Shown: positions 24,047 through 32,021 of the stretch, piece by piece | Numbering within the stretch: position 1 is the stretch's first letter | Layout of the letters: each line of letters begins with the position of its first letter | From: Pedobacter panaciterrae | GTDB taxonomy: Bacteria > Bacteroidota > Bacteroidia > Sphingobacteriales > Sphingobacteriaceae | Reading direction: 5' to 3' | DNA: 43,444 nt | NCBI RefSeq assembly: GCF_001636695.1 | Contig: NZ_LGEL01000050.1 | Coordinates: 1 to 43,444 of the forward strand | The notes under the pieces: model-generated | Told to the model about the DNA's origin: nothing | The model's database searches: none | What the model saw: only the letters and a program-made list of their open reading frames with translations | Position numbers and translations under genes: made by a program

Positions 24047-25035
24047 TGAAAAATCTTCTAAAAAACTATTGGGCACTGCTCATTCCTATATTGGTAGTAA
24101 TTATTGCTTTATTTTTCTTTCTGTCTGGTAACAATAAAGACGAGAATAATTTTATTGGGATGGTTGATGCCTCCAGTGTGGATGTAGCGGCAGAGTTTCC
24201 CGGCAGGTTAGATTCGCTGCTTGTTGAACAGGGCGACACCGTAAAATCAGGACAATTAGTAGCAATACTTCGTTCAAACGAGATAGATGCGATTAAGGCT
24301 CAGGCATTGTCTGCAATTGATGCCGCTAAAGGTCAGCAGGAGTTATTAGCCAGTGGCGCAAGGCCAGAGCTGATTGAAGCGACCTCTAAACTTTATCAGA
24401 TCAGCGAGGAACAGTATAATCTTTTTAACACCACCTATCAGCGTATGGAGCGCTTGTACAATGCTGATGTGATATCAGGCCAGGAGAAAGACGTTTTCTA
24501 TTTCAGGTATCAGGCGGCTAAAAAAGAAATGGAGACTGCCGAGCTGAACTTAAAAATGCTGAAGAACGGCACAAGACCTGAACTGCTTAAAACTGCTAAT
24601 GCTATTGTAAAACAGGCAGAGCAGGCATATGAACTTACAAAGGCTCTGGGTGACAACACCAAGGTCTATGCCCCTGCTGATGGAGTTATTTCCAGCCTGG
24701 TTACGCATCAGGGTGAGATCGTATCAATAGGATATCCAATGATGACTATTGAAAAAAAGAACTCTACCCTTTTACGTTTTAACATCAGGCAGGACAAAGC
24801 TAATTTACTAAAATTAGGAGCAGTAGCATCTGTAAGGGTACCCGGCTGTGATCCTGAAACCTTTCCTGTAAAAGTAACCTCAATATCGCCAACGCTGGAA
24901 TTTGCAAATTGGGTACCTTCAAAAGATAAAGGGGAATTTGAACTAAGAACTTTTACTATAGAACTTAAGCCAGAAAACCTCTCGCAGGTTAAAGGGTTAC
25001 GTTCTGGTATGACCGCGTCATTAATTCTGCCTTAA
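24046..25035 (+). CDS. HlyD-family membrane-fusion protein
   Basis: 329 aa with one N-terminal TM (about 6-27). A split lipoyl domain (DVAAEFPGRLDSLLVEQGDT and KVYAPADGVISSLVTHQGEI) flanks a helical hairpin at about 85-195, and a beta-barrel follows. It links the inner-membrane permeases to the TolC channel. The start and stop both overlap neighbours by one base (TAATG), suggesting coupled translation. Confidence 0.93.
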   Translation: MKNLLKNYWALLIPILVVIIALFFFLSGNNKDENNFIGMVDASSVDVAAEFPGRLDSLLVEQGDTVKSGQLVAILRSNEIDAIKAQALSAIDAAKGQQELLASGARPELIEATSKLYQISEEQYNLFNTTYQRMERLYNADVISGQEKDVFYFRYQAAKKEMETAELNLKMLKNGTRPELLKTANAIVKQAEQAYELTKALGDNTKVYAPADGVISSLVTHQGEIVSIGYPMMTIEKKNSTLLRFNIRQDKANLLKLGAVASVRVPGCDPETFPVKVTSISPTLEFANWVPSKDKGEFELRTFTIELKPENLSQVKGLRSGMTASLILP

Positions 25036-26219
25036 TGAATCGTTTTGGCCATATCATCATTAGGGAATGGAAGCGTATTCTCAGCTTAAAGGTATTTTAC
25101 CTTGTTATGCTGGTTGTACCTGTGCTTCTGTTTTCGTTTTATGCGGTGATTTACCAAAAAGAAGAAGCCAAACATTTGTCGTTTGCCATATGGGATGACG
25201 ACCGGAGTCCGGTTAGCAGGCAGCTTACCTTTTTACTTGAACAGAGAGAAGCACTAAACATTACCCGAAGAGTTAGCAGTGAGGCCGAGGTTGAAAAATT
25301 AATACAGGAGGGAAAAATATTAGGCGCTATACATTTTCCCGCCAATATGCAGAAAGACATTTACAGCAGGCATCCGGTTAATGTAACGCTGTATACTAAC
25401 GCAGCTTCGCTGGTACCTGCTAAAATGGTTTACAAAGCCGTAGCCGAGGTTGTGATTACTGGAAGCTCCGGGGTGATTTTAAAGAAGCTGATAAAAACAG
25501 GGATGAAAGCCGATCAGGCTATGGCACTTGCCAATCCTATTAAACTGAATTCTTACCAGCTTTATAATGCGAGCTACAATTATCAGGAGTATCTGGTACC
25601 CGGATTAATAACCGTGGGCATGCAAATGATTCTGATTATAAGCAGTATGCTGGCCCTGAATTATGAATGGAAAACGGGAACAATGCAGGAGCTATATGAG
25701 TTATCTAATGGCTCTGCTCTTTCCGTAATTACGGCTAAAACTATTGCCCATTTAGTGGTTAGCTGGTTTAATTTTATACTTATCGCTTTTGTGGTATTCC
25801 CTTTTTTTGACATTGGAGTTTCGGCAGCTACGGGCAAATTCTTTATCATTTACTCGTTACTCTCTGTAGCATGTATTGGGATAGGAATGTTTATTTCGGC
25901 TTTGTTTAAAGATGTAATGTTGTCTGGTGATACTGCCTTGTTTTATACTTCGCCTGCGTTTGTTTTTAGTGGCTTTACTTTTCCAAGATGGGCAATGCCA
26001 TGGTATGATCAGTATTATGCTACCATTATGCCTTACACGCCATTTCTTGATGCTTTTTTTAAAGTTTATTACATGAACCTGCCATTACATTATGCACAGG
26101 CAGATATCAATAAGCTTTTATTGTTTTGCGCTGTAATGTTCCCCACAGCAGTCCTTTTATTTCAACGTCAGTTTAACGCCAGCACAGATGAAAAAGCAAT
26201 CAGGGCAGTCCATCACTAA
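25035..26219 (+). CDS. ABC-2 type transporter permease (first of pair)
   Basis: 394 aa. TM1 (about 17-37) is followed by a large extracytoplasmic domain (about 40-180) and five further TM segments, the YhhJ/YbhS/YbhR layout. Motifs include LSFAIWDDDRSPVSRQL and YNYQEYLVPGLITVGMQM. No ATP-binding gene is present in the operon, so energy must come from an ATPase encoded elsewhere, or the pair works without one. The C-terminus overlaps the next gene by 32 bases. Confidence 0.9.
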   Translation: MNRFGHIIIREWKRILSLKVFYLVMLVVPVLLFSFYAVIYQKEEAKHLSFAIWDDDRSPVSRQLTFLLEQREALNITRRVSSEAEVEKLIQEGKILGAIHFPANMQKDIYSRHPVNVTLYTNAASLVPAKMVYKAVAEVVITGSSGVILKKLIKTGMKADQAMALANPIKLNSYQLYNASYNYQEYLVPGLITVGMQMILIISSMLALNYEWKTGTMQELYELSNGSALSVITAKTIAHLVVSWFNFILIAFVVFPFFDIGVSAATGKFFIIYSLLSVACIGIGMFISALFKDVMLSGDTALFYTSPAFVFSGFTFPRWAMPWYDQYYATIMPYTPFLDAFFKVYYMNLPLHYAQADINKLLLFCAVMFPTAVLLFQRQFNASTDEKAIRAVHH

Positions 26220-27348
26220 ACTCCTTTTAAGAGAAGCCTCTTTGGTGGCAAAGGATCATAGTTTGCTCCTTACCCTGTTGATTGCGCCCTTACTTTATGC
26301 TTTTTTCTATGGAAGTATTTACATTAATAAAGAAGAACAGAATGTAAAGCTTGCTGTTGTTGATGATGACCATTCCAGATTATCCCGCTTGTTACAGCAA
26401 AACATTGATAACTCACCAACGGTTGAATTAATACATTTCCCTAATCTGGAAGAGGCCAGGGAACAGATGTATCGCGGAACTTGTCAGGGCTATTTCTATA
26501 TTCCAAAAGGTACAGAATCAAATTTGTTAAGCTTAAAACAAAGTAATGTGGTGCTTGCGGTAAATGCAGCTCGTTTTTTGCCATCAAGCGATATCCTGAT
26601 GAGTGTACAGCAAATATGCCTTACAATTGGGGCGGGAGTACGTTTACAATACTATCAAAAGAGCGAAGGAATGAGCTCAACAATAGCCATGCAAAATGTG
26701 ATGCCTGTAAATTTAGATTACAGACCGCTGTTTAATGAAAGATCAAGCTATGGGGCGTTCCTGCTTCCGGGTTTGTTAGCGTTGATTTTACAACAGACTT
26801 TACTAATAGGTTTATCTGAAAGTGTTGCCGGAGAGCGACAACATTCAGGTATTGGAGAGTGGTTAAAAAGTGGAATATCTACCGGTATATGGGGGAAAGG
26901 TTTATTTTACCTGTTTTTGTTTTCTGCTTATGCGTTTTTCTTTCTGAATGTAAATTATAGTCTGCTGAATTTGCCCATGCGAGGCAATGGCTTCGAATTG
27001 AGTATTTTATTGATCCTGTTTATTGTTACGCTTATTCCTATGGCTCAGTTTATAGGATCGTTGTTTAAATCGCAATTGCTTTGCCTGCAAATGATGGCCT
27101 TTTCTACGTACCCGATTTTTCTGATCACGGGATATTCCTGGCCGTTTGAATCGCTGCCGCTGGTTGTTCAATGGCTTTCAAAACTATTGCCAACTACACC
27201 GTTTATTCAAATTTATTCTTCAATAGTGCAATCTGGTGCTAGTTTGTGGGCTAATCCGGCGGCGTTGGTGCATTTGATGCTGCTTTGGTGTTTTTATAGT
27301 GCCATTGCTTATTTAAGACTTAGCAGGCTTAGGAAAAGATCTCAGTAA
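26188..27348 (+). CDS. ABC-2 type transporter permease (second of pair)
   Basis: 386 aa, paralogous to the preceding permease with the same topology (LLLTLLIAPLLYAFFYGSIY, KLAVVDDDHSRLSRLLQQ, SYGAFLLPGLLALILQQ). The two probably form a heterodimer served by the HlyD and TolC partners. The start lies inside the previous gene. It is the last gene of the operon, and a hairpin repeat follows after 109 bases. Confidence 0.9.
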   Translation: MKKQSGQSITKLLLREASLVAKDHSLLLTLLIAPLLYAFFYGSIYINKEEQNVKLAVVDDDHSRLSRLLQQNIDNSPTVELIHFPNLEEAREQMYRGTCQGYFYIPKGTESNLLSLKQSNVVLAVNAARFLPSSDILMSVQQICLTIGAGVRLQYYQKSEGMSSTIAMQNVMPVNLDYRPLFNERSSYGAFLLPGLLALILQQTLLIGLSESVAGERQHSGIGEWLKSGISTGIWGKGLFYLFLFSAYAFFFLNVNYSLLNLPMRGNGFELSILLILFIVTLIPMAQFIGSLFKSQLLCLQMMAFSTYPIFLITGYSWPFESLPLVVQWLSKLLPTTPFIQIYSSIVQSGASLWANPAALVHLMLLWCFYSAIAYLRLSRLRKRSQ

Positions 27349-27355
27349 AGCAAGT

Positions 27356-27438
27356 GTTCGTTAAATGTTCTGGTTAAATGTTCTGGTTAAATGTTCTGGT
27401 TAAATGTTTTCTTGTCAAATGTTTTCTTGTGAAATGTT
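27356..27438. repeat. 13/15-bp tandem array (GTTCTGGTTAAAT)
   Basis: About four 13-mers (GTTCTGGTTAAAT type) pass into two 15-mers (GTTTTCTTGTCAAAT type). The array begins 8 bases after the permease stop. Confidence 0.85.
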
Positions 27439-27457
27439 TGTGGTCAAGCACTCATCT

Positions 27458-27529
27458 CGTCATCTCGACGATAGGAGAGATCTCTTGGTTATACCAGTTC
27501 AAGAGATCTCTCCTATCGTCGAGATGACG
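27458..27529. repeat. Hairpin repeat copy 4 (perfect 30-bp stem, convergent gene ends)
   Basis: Arms at 27458-27487 and 27500-27529 pair perfectly around a 12-base loop. It lies between the ends of a plus-strand and a minus-strand operon, where it could stop transcripts from both. Confidence 0.95.
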
Positions 27530-27540
27530 GTAAGGGTGCT

Positions 27541-27607
27541 CGATGACGAATGTTGACGAGAACGTTTGATGACGAACGTTTTATGATGAACGTTTTATGA
27601 CGAACGT
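27541..27607. repeat. Degenerate GATGACGAACGTTTTAT tandem array
   Basis: Units of about 14-17 bp (GATGACGAACGTTTTAT and relatives) repeat up to the stop codon of the DUF3347 gene. The unit shares GATGACG with the hairpin arm, so it may have grown from it. Confidence 0.75.
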
Positions 27608-27613
27608 AAAAAA

Positions 27614-28180
27614 TTAATTATTTATAGTTTCTTTTACTTCACCGCAGGTAAGCATTCCTTCGCCGAAATAAGGGTTCTTTATTTCTTTTTGATTACTTAA
27701 CCACGAAGCTCCTTTATCATTCAAAGCCATAGGGCAATAATCAACATATACTTCTCCTGAACTTAAACCAGAAGCTTTTACTCTTTCTATAAAGTTTGTA
27801 CTTAATTCAGCATATGCAATTCTCTGCGCATCAACATCAGCTGCTGATCCTATTTTTGAGACTAATGCTATTAAAGAAGCACCATTAGCTAAATCTTTAG
27901 CGCCTAGTTCAATTGCGTTGGCTGCAACCTTTGCTTCAGCTACATCACCTTTAACAAGCGCATTGGTCAAATGAACATAATGCTGATAAACTGCATTTAG
28001 TTTATCGTCTTTTAAACTTACTGTAGCAGCGCTCTGTTCTGTAGCAGTACCATGCCCTTTGCCCGCTGCATGATTATGGCCTTCATGTGTATCTGTTTCT
28101 GCTGTTTTTTGCGGGTTGCCACATGCAGCGAATAAAGTTACTGCAGCCAAAGTAATAACGAAATTAGTTACTGTTCTCAT
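27614..28180 (-). CDS. DUF3347 lipoprotein of the copper efflux operon
   Basis: A 188-aa lipoprotein (lipobox LFAACG, C20) with a His-rich linker (HEGHNHAAGKGHG) and a DUF3347 domain (about 55-188). The domain contains VYQHYVHLTNALVKGD, VDYCPMALNDKGASWL, NPYFGEGMLTCGEV and two conserved Cys with Met/His. DUF3347 is found fused to or next to CusB-type adaptors and likely binds Cu or Ag in the periplasm. It is the last gene of the metal operon, set apart by a hairpin repeat. Confidence 0.88.
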   Translation of the reverse strand: MRTVTNFVITLAAVTLFAACGNPQKTAETDTHEGHNHAAGKGHGTATEQSAATVSLKDDKLNAVYQHYVHLTNALVKGDVAEAKVAANAIELGAKDLANGASLIALVSKIGSAADVDAQRIAYAELSTNFIERVKASGLSSGEVYVDYCPMALNDKGASWLSNQKEIKNPYFGEGMLTCGEVKETINN

Positions 28181-28247
28181 CTTCTTCTTTTTTAATGATT
28201 AATAAATTAAGTTTTATTCAATTTTAATTTGTCATTTCGACTTTCAT

Positions 28248-28326
28248 CCGTCATCTCGAACGCATGTGAGAGATCTCTTGAACTATGCCTAAACAAGAGA
28301 TCTCTCACATGCGTTCGAGATGACGG
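28248..28326. repeat. Hairpin repeat copy 5 (compensated stem variant)
   Basis: Arms at 28248-28280 and 28294-28326 form a perfect 33-bp stem with a 13-base loop. The core reads GAACGCATGTGAGAGATCTC in place of GACGATAGGAGAGATCTC, with matching changes on both sides. It separates the DUF3347 gene from the CusB-like gene. Confidence 0.95.
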
Positions 28327-28333
28327 CAGGGGG

Positions 28334-29548
28334 CTAATGGTGCCCAACAGGGTTTTTACCTTTTTTAAGAATGTACTCACTATACAAAAGGTACGCTCCT
28401 GTTACTACAACCCTATCGCCGTTCTTCAGACCTTCGGAAATCTCTACTTCGTTGTTATTCTCCTGACCTGTTTTTACCACTCGGGGTTCAAAGCTGTCTT
28501 TACCATTTTTAATCCAAACATGCATTCCTTTACCGTCTCTAATTACAGCATCAACCGGTAAGGTCAATACATTACTCTTACTTGCTGATGGCAGAAAAAC
28601 ATTTGCCTGCAAGCCCGGCTGCCATTGATGCTGAGGGTTGGCAATACTTCCCCTGATTTGGGTAAGCTGTGTTCCGGATTGAAGTGACGGAGTAATAAAG
28701 CTAATGGTCATTTCCTGAGGCTGATCTTCCCATCCGGCAATTACTACCTTAACTTTCTGGCCCATCTTTATATTTTTAGCTTCATTTGGATACACATCGG
28801 CCTCAACCCATAGCTGGCCATACCCTTCGAGCCTTAAAATCGGACTTCCCTCTGTTACATACTGTCCCTGAGTTACTGATAACTCAGCAACCACACCGCC
28901 CTCAGGTGCATAAAAAACCACATATGGATCTTTCTTTTGAGCTTTAACAAGCTGTTGTACCTGACTTTCAGATTGTCCGTATAACAGCAATTTCTGTTTA
29001 GCAGATGCTACAATCTGTCGTTCTATTTTATCTCCCTGAAATTCTTTCTCCTGAGCTATTGCCATCAGATACTCCTGTTGAAGTGTAGCCAATTGTTCTG
29101 AATAAAGTTTGTATAAAGGCTGTCCTTTACCAACCTTAACACCTGTTTCCCGTACGTACAACTGCTCTATCCTACCGGCAATTCTGCTCGATATGTAACT
29201 GCTCTGCTCGGGATTAACAGTAAGCCTCCCGTTAAGCTGTTTAGCTCCTGAAAGGTTACTTTCGCCGATCAAAACGGTAGTAATATTTGCCAGCGCTTGT
29301 CGCTTCTCATCTATTTTCAGTGCTTTTTCATTGCTGTTTTTCTCAAACGGAACCAGGTCCATTCCACAGATCGGGCATGTACCCATCTCGTTTTTTATCA
29401 CCTGTGGGTGCATCGGACAGGTAAATGTTTGCTGTTTTACCTCTGTCGCTTTACCATTTGATTTCTGCTCATTGCTGCAGGCAGCAATAAATAACGATGG
29501 AACCAAAGCCAGCAAGGCAATCTTTTTTATAAATAATTTCCGTTCCAT
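28334..29548 (-). CDS. CusB-type RND adaptor with heavy-metal-binding domain
   Basis: A 404-aa lipoprotein (C24 in FIAACS). A heavy-metal-binding domain follows at about 42-67: YTCP-like TFTCPMHPQV with C44 and TCPICGMDLVP with C58/C61. The adaptor core has the barrel-sandwich and helical hairpin (ISSRIAGRIEQLYVRETGVK, VAELSVTQGQYVTEGSPILR) and a beta-barrel (LWVEADVYPNEAKNIKMGQK). It carries periplasmic metal to the CusA pump and CusC channel. It is the second adaptor in the operon, 3 bases after the first. Confidence 0.92.
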   Translation of the reverse strand: MERKLFIKKIALLALVPSLFIAACSNEQKSNGKATEVKQQTFTCPMHPQVIKNEMGTCPICGMDLVPFEKNSNEKALKIDEKRQALANITTVLIGESNLSGAKQLNGRLTVNPEQSSYISSRIAGRIEQLYVRETGVKVGKGQPLYKLYSEQLATLQQEYLMAIAQEKEFQGDKIERQIVASAKQKLLLYGQSESQVQQLVKAQKKDPYVVFYAPEGGVVAELSVTQGQYVTEGSPILRLEGYGQLWVEADVYPNEAKNIKMGQKVKVVIAGWEDQPQEMTISFITPSLQSGTQLTQIRGSIANPQHQWQPGLQANVFLPSASKSNVLTLPVDAVIRDGKGMHVWIKNGKDSFEPRVVKTGQENNNEVEISEGLKNGDRVVVTGAYLLYSEYILKKGKNPVGHH

Positions 29549-29551
29549 AAC

Positions 29552-30793
29552 TTAATTTCCTTTGTTCTCAGTCATTTTTATAAAGCTTTCGCTATCTACC
29601 AGGTAAGCTGCTTTTTCACTTACCTCCCAATTGCCGATATCTTCTTTGATCTGTATCATTCCGGCAATGGTAATCCCCGACTTTACAACTTTGGGAACAA
29701 CAACATTACCTTCCTTTTTGAAAACCACTGTTTTATTACCCAGCGATACCGCAGCAGATTCTGGCAGCCACCATGAGGCCGGCAGCAGCACAGGAATTCT
29801 GGCTGTAAGTAACTCACCTACTCTAAAGTTTGGTTTATTAAGGTAAGTTCGGGCAATGGTAAAGTTCACCCCATCTTTAAAAACAGGCTGTATCATACCT
29901 ATGTTAGCATTCTGACTTGTACTTTTATCAGCTGTTTTATAGAACACGAACTTATCCCCCTTTTTTATAAGCGATGCCAATGCAGGCTTCAAAGAGAATT
30001 CAGCGATCAGCTGATCTGCATTATAGATGGTAAAAAGCGATTGTCCGGCACTCACATATTGTCCCGCGCGTAATAATACGGGTGAATTTACAGGCACAGC
30101 ACTAACCGGAGCAGCTGCAGATGAGCTTCCACCACCACCCATATTGTCCATTCCATCACCACCAGATGAAGCTGCAGCTGCAGTTGGAGCAGCAACAGAC
30201 GCAGGTGTTGCAGACTTTTCAAGTATGTACCCATCAGCATTGCTGTACACGGGAATACGGTAATTTACCTTCCCTGTTCTTATCAGCTGATCAATACTGG
30301 CAGCACTCATCCCCAACAACATTAATCGTTGCTTTGCTCCCTGAAGCATAGTCTGGTCTGTTCCAGTACCTTTCAAAAACAATAATTCCTGTTGTGCGGC
30401 AGCCAGATCAGGAGAATAAACCTCCATTATTAACTGACCTTTTTTAACGGGCTGATAATTGTATTTGATCAGCAGGCGTTCTATTCTTCCACTCACTCTG
30501 CTTGCAACACTGTTCTGATTTCTTGCATCGTAATTGATTATCCCCTGGGCCTCTTCTGTAAATATTCTGGTGCCATACCCGGCCTTAATTACCGGGAGGG
30601 TTGATACGATCTGCTCATTTGAAGGTTTCAGCAAGTGAGAAAGGTTACTGTCAATATTTACAACACCGGGATCATCATGATTGGTGTGCTTATTGTCTTT
30701 ACCTCTGTTACAAGAGCTAATTACCAATGCGCCGATCAGCACCAGTGCAACCGATACGTAGGTTTGCAGCCTAGCGATATAATTCTTTCTCAT
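29552..30793 (-). CDS. CusB-type RND adaptor with Ala/Ser/Gly/Met insert
   Basis: A 413-aa lipoprotein (C28 in VISSCN). The adaptor core is present (SRVSGRIERLLIKYNYQPVK, VYSPDLAAAQQELLFLKG, LLRAGQYVSAGQSLFTIYNA). A low-complexity insert at about 195-235 (AAPTAAAASSGGDGMDNMGG and onward) interrupts the second lipoyl half-motif. The N-terminal CPMHP metal domain of its neighbour is missing. The start overlaps the TolC gene end by 23 bases. The two adaptors may form a hetero-hexamer. Confidence 0.9.
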   Translation of the reverse strand: MRKNYIARLQTYVSVALVLIGALVISSCNRGKDNKHTNHDDPGVVNIDSNLSHLLKPSNEQIVSTLPVIKAGYGTRIFTEEAQGIINYDARNQNSVASRVSGRIERLLIKYNYQPVKKGQLIMEVYSPDLAAAQQELLFLKGTGTDQTMLQGAKQRLMLLGMSAASIDQLIRTGKVNYRIPVYSNADGYILEKSATPASVAAPTAAAASSGGDGMDNMGGGGSSSAAAPVSAVPVNSPVLLRAGQYVSAGQSLFTIYNADQLIAEFSLKPALASLIKKGDKFVFYKTADKSTSQNANIGMIQPVFKDGVNFTIARTYLNKPNFRVGELLTARIPVLLPASWWLPESAAVSLGNKTVVFKKEGNVVVPKVVKSGITIAGMIQIKEDIGNWEVSEKAAYLVDSESFIKMTENKGN

Positions 30794-32021
30794 AATCGGC
30801 TATCATTAAATAAAGTTTCAATTTCTCATCCAAAACACTGGTTTGCATCATAGTAAGTGCTTCCCATGAATCAATTACCTCAGGCAGTTCCATTTTATTC
30901 TCGCGGTAATTCAAAAAGTTAACATCCAGTGATTTTTGAAGTGTTGGAATAATCTTACTCTCCATAGCATCGATACGCTTTTGCATGGATTGGATTTCGA
31001 ATTGCATACCATACAGCATTCCTTGCGTTTCCTGTAACATGGCAGCCTTTTCTTTATCCATTGCCTGCACTTCATATTCCATTCCTTTTACTTCCGATTT
31101 ATACATTTTTGAAGACCATGGAGCAATAGGAATGCTTACCATACCCATTACACTAAAAGCCTTCGGCATCATCTTGGTTAAGGGCGACATATGATCGAAC
31201 CGCAGCTTAAAATCTGGCCTGCTTTGCTTTTTCATTGCTTCGATATTCAGCTGCATAGATTGGATATTGTAATCCATCTTCTTGATGTCGTTTCTGGCCA
31301 GAGCCAAACTGCCGGTATCAATAGCATTTGCCTGTACAAACTTTGGCTGATAATTAGTATCAATAGCTATGTCTGCATTTCCCGGCTGGTTCATTAAACT
31401 ATTTAACCATGCTCTGGATTTAGCAATATCGCCTTCCTGCATGCGGATCATGTTTTTGTTTTCTTCCAGCTTTGCTGTGGTTTTATACACGCTACCCAAT
31501 TTCGATTGATTAAAAGGATACCTGATCTCTTCAATCTTTTTCATGGTTTGCATGATTTTTTCATTCTGTTTCAGTACTTCTATTTTTTGTACTGCAACCA
31601 GCCAACCGAAATACAGCCGCTTTGCCTGCGTTTTATATTCGTTTAAGGTAATGCCACGGGTTTCATTCTCTGCCTTACCCTTCGATTCGATATAGCGCTT
31701 ATTCGCGTTTAATTTGGACAGGTTTGGAATATCCTGCTCCATCTGTATCATTATAGATCCTTTATCCCTGTCGTCCATAAGCTCCTGCCCCGGGTAAGGA
31801 GTCATAAACGTACCTACACCAATCATTGGTGCCATCCATGCTGTTGCTGCTTTAGCGGTATGCTTATAGCTCTCGGCCTTTAAACCGTACGATTGCAGTA
31901 ACAGATTGTTTTTATCTATACGGTGCAAAATCGTATCTAACGAAAGCACCTCTTTTTGCTGTGCTGTTGTGTAAAATGGCAGCAACAGCAATATCCATGT
32001 TAATTTTTTAATGATGTACAT
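30771..32021 (-). CDS. Met-rich TolC-family channel (CusC-like)
   Basis: 416 aa with the start at MYIIKKLTWILLLLPFYTTA (32021), a signal peptide. Long coiled-coil helices follow. Methionine is strikingly frequent (for example NIQSMQLNIEAMKK, KMMPKAFSVMGMVSIP, VKGMEYEVQAMDKEKAAM, MLYGMQFEIQSMQKRIDAME), fitting Cu(I)/Ag(I) handling. It forms the outer-membrane channel of the Cus system. The start overlaps the CusA C-half by 14 bases. Confidence 0.88.
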   Translation of the reverse strand: MYIIKKLTWILLLLPFYTTAQQKEVLSLDTILHRIDKNNLLLQSYGLKAESYKHTAKAATAWMAPMIGVGTFMTPYPGQELMDDRDKGSIMIQMEQDIPNLSKLNANKRYIESKGKAENETRGITLNEYKTQAKRLYFGWLVAVQKIEVLKQNEKIMQTMKKIEEIRYPFNQSKLGSVYKTTAKLEENKNMIRMQEGDIAKSRAWLNSLMNQPGNADIAIDTNYQPKFVQANAIDTGSLALARNDIKKMDYNIQSMQLNIEAMKKQSRPDFKLRFDHMSPLTKMMPKAFSVMGMVSIPIAPWSSKMYKSEVKGMEYEVQAMDKEKAAMLQETQGMLYGMQFEIQSMQKRIDAMESKIIPTLQKSLDVNFLNYRENKMELPEVIDSWEALTMMQTSVLDEKLKLYLMIADYEKELYR

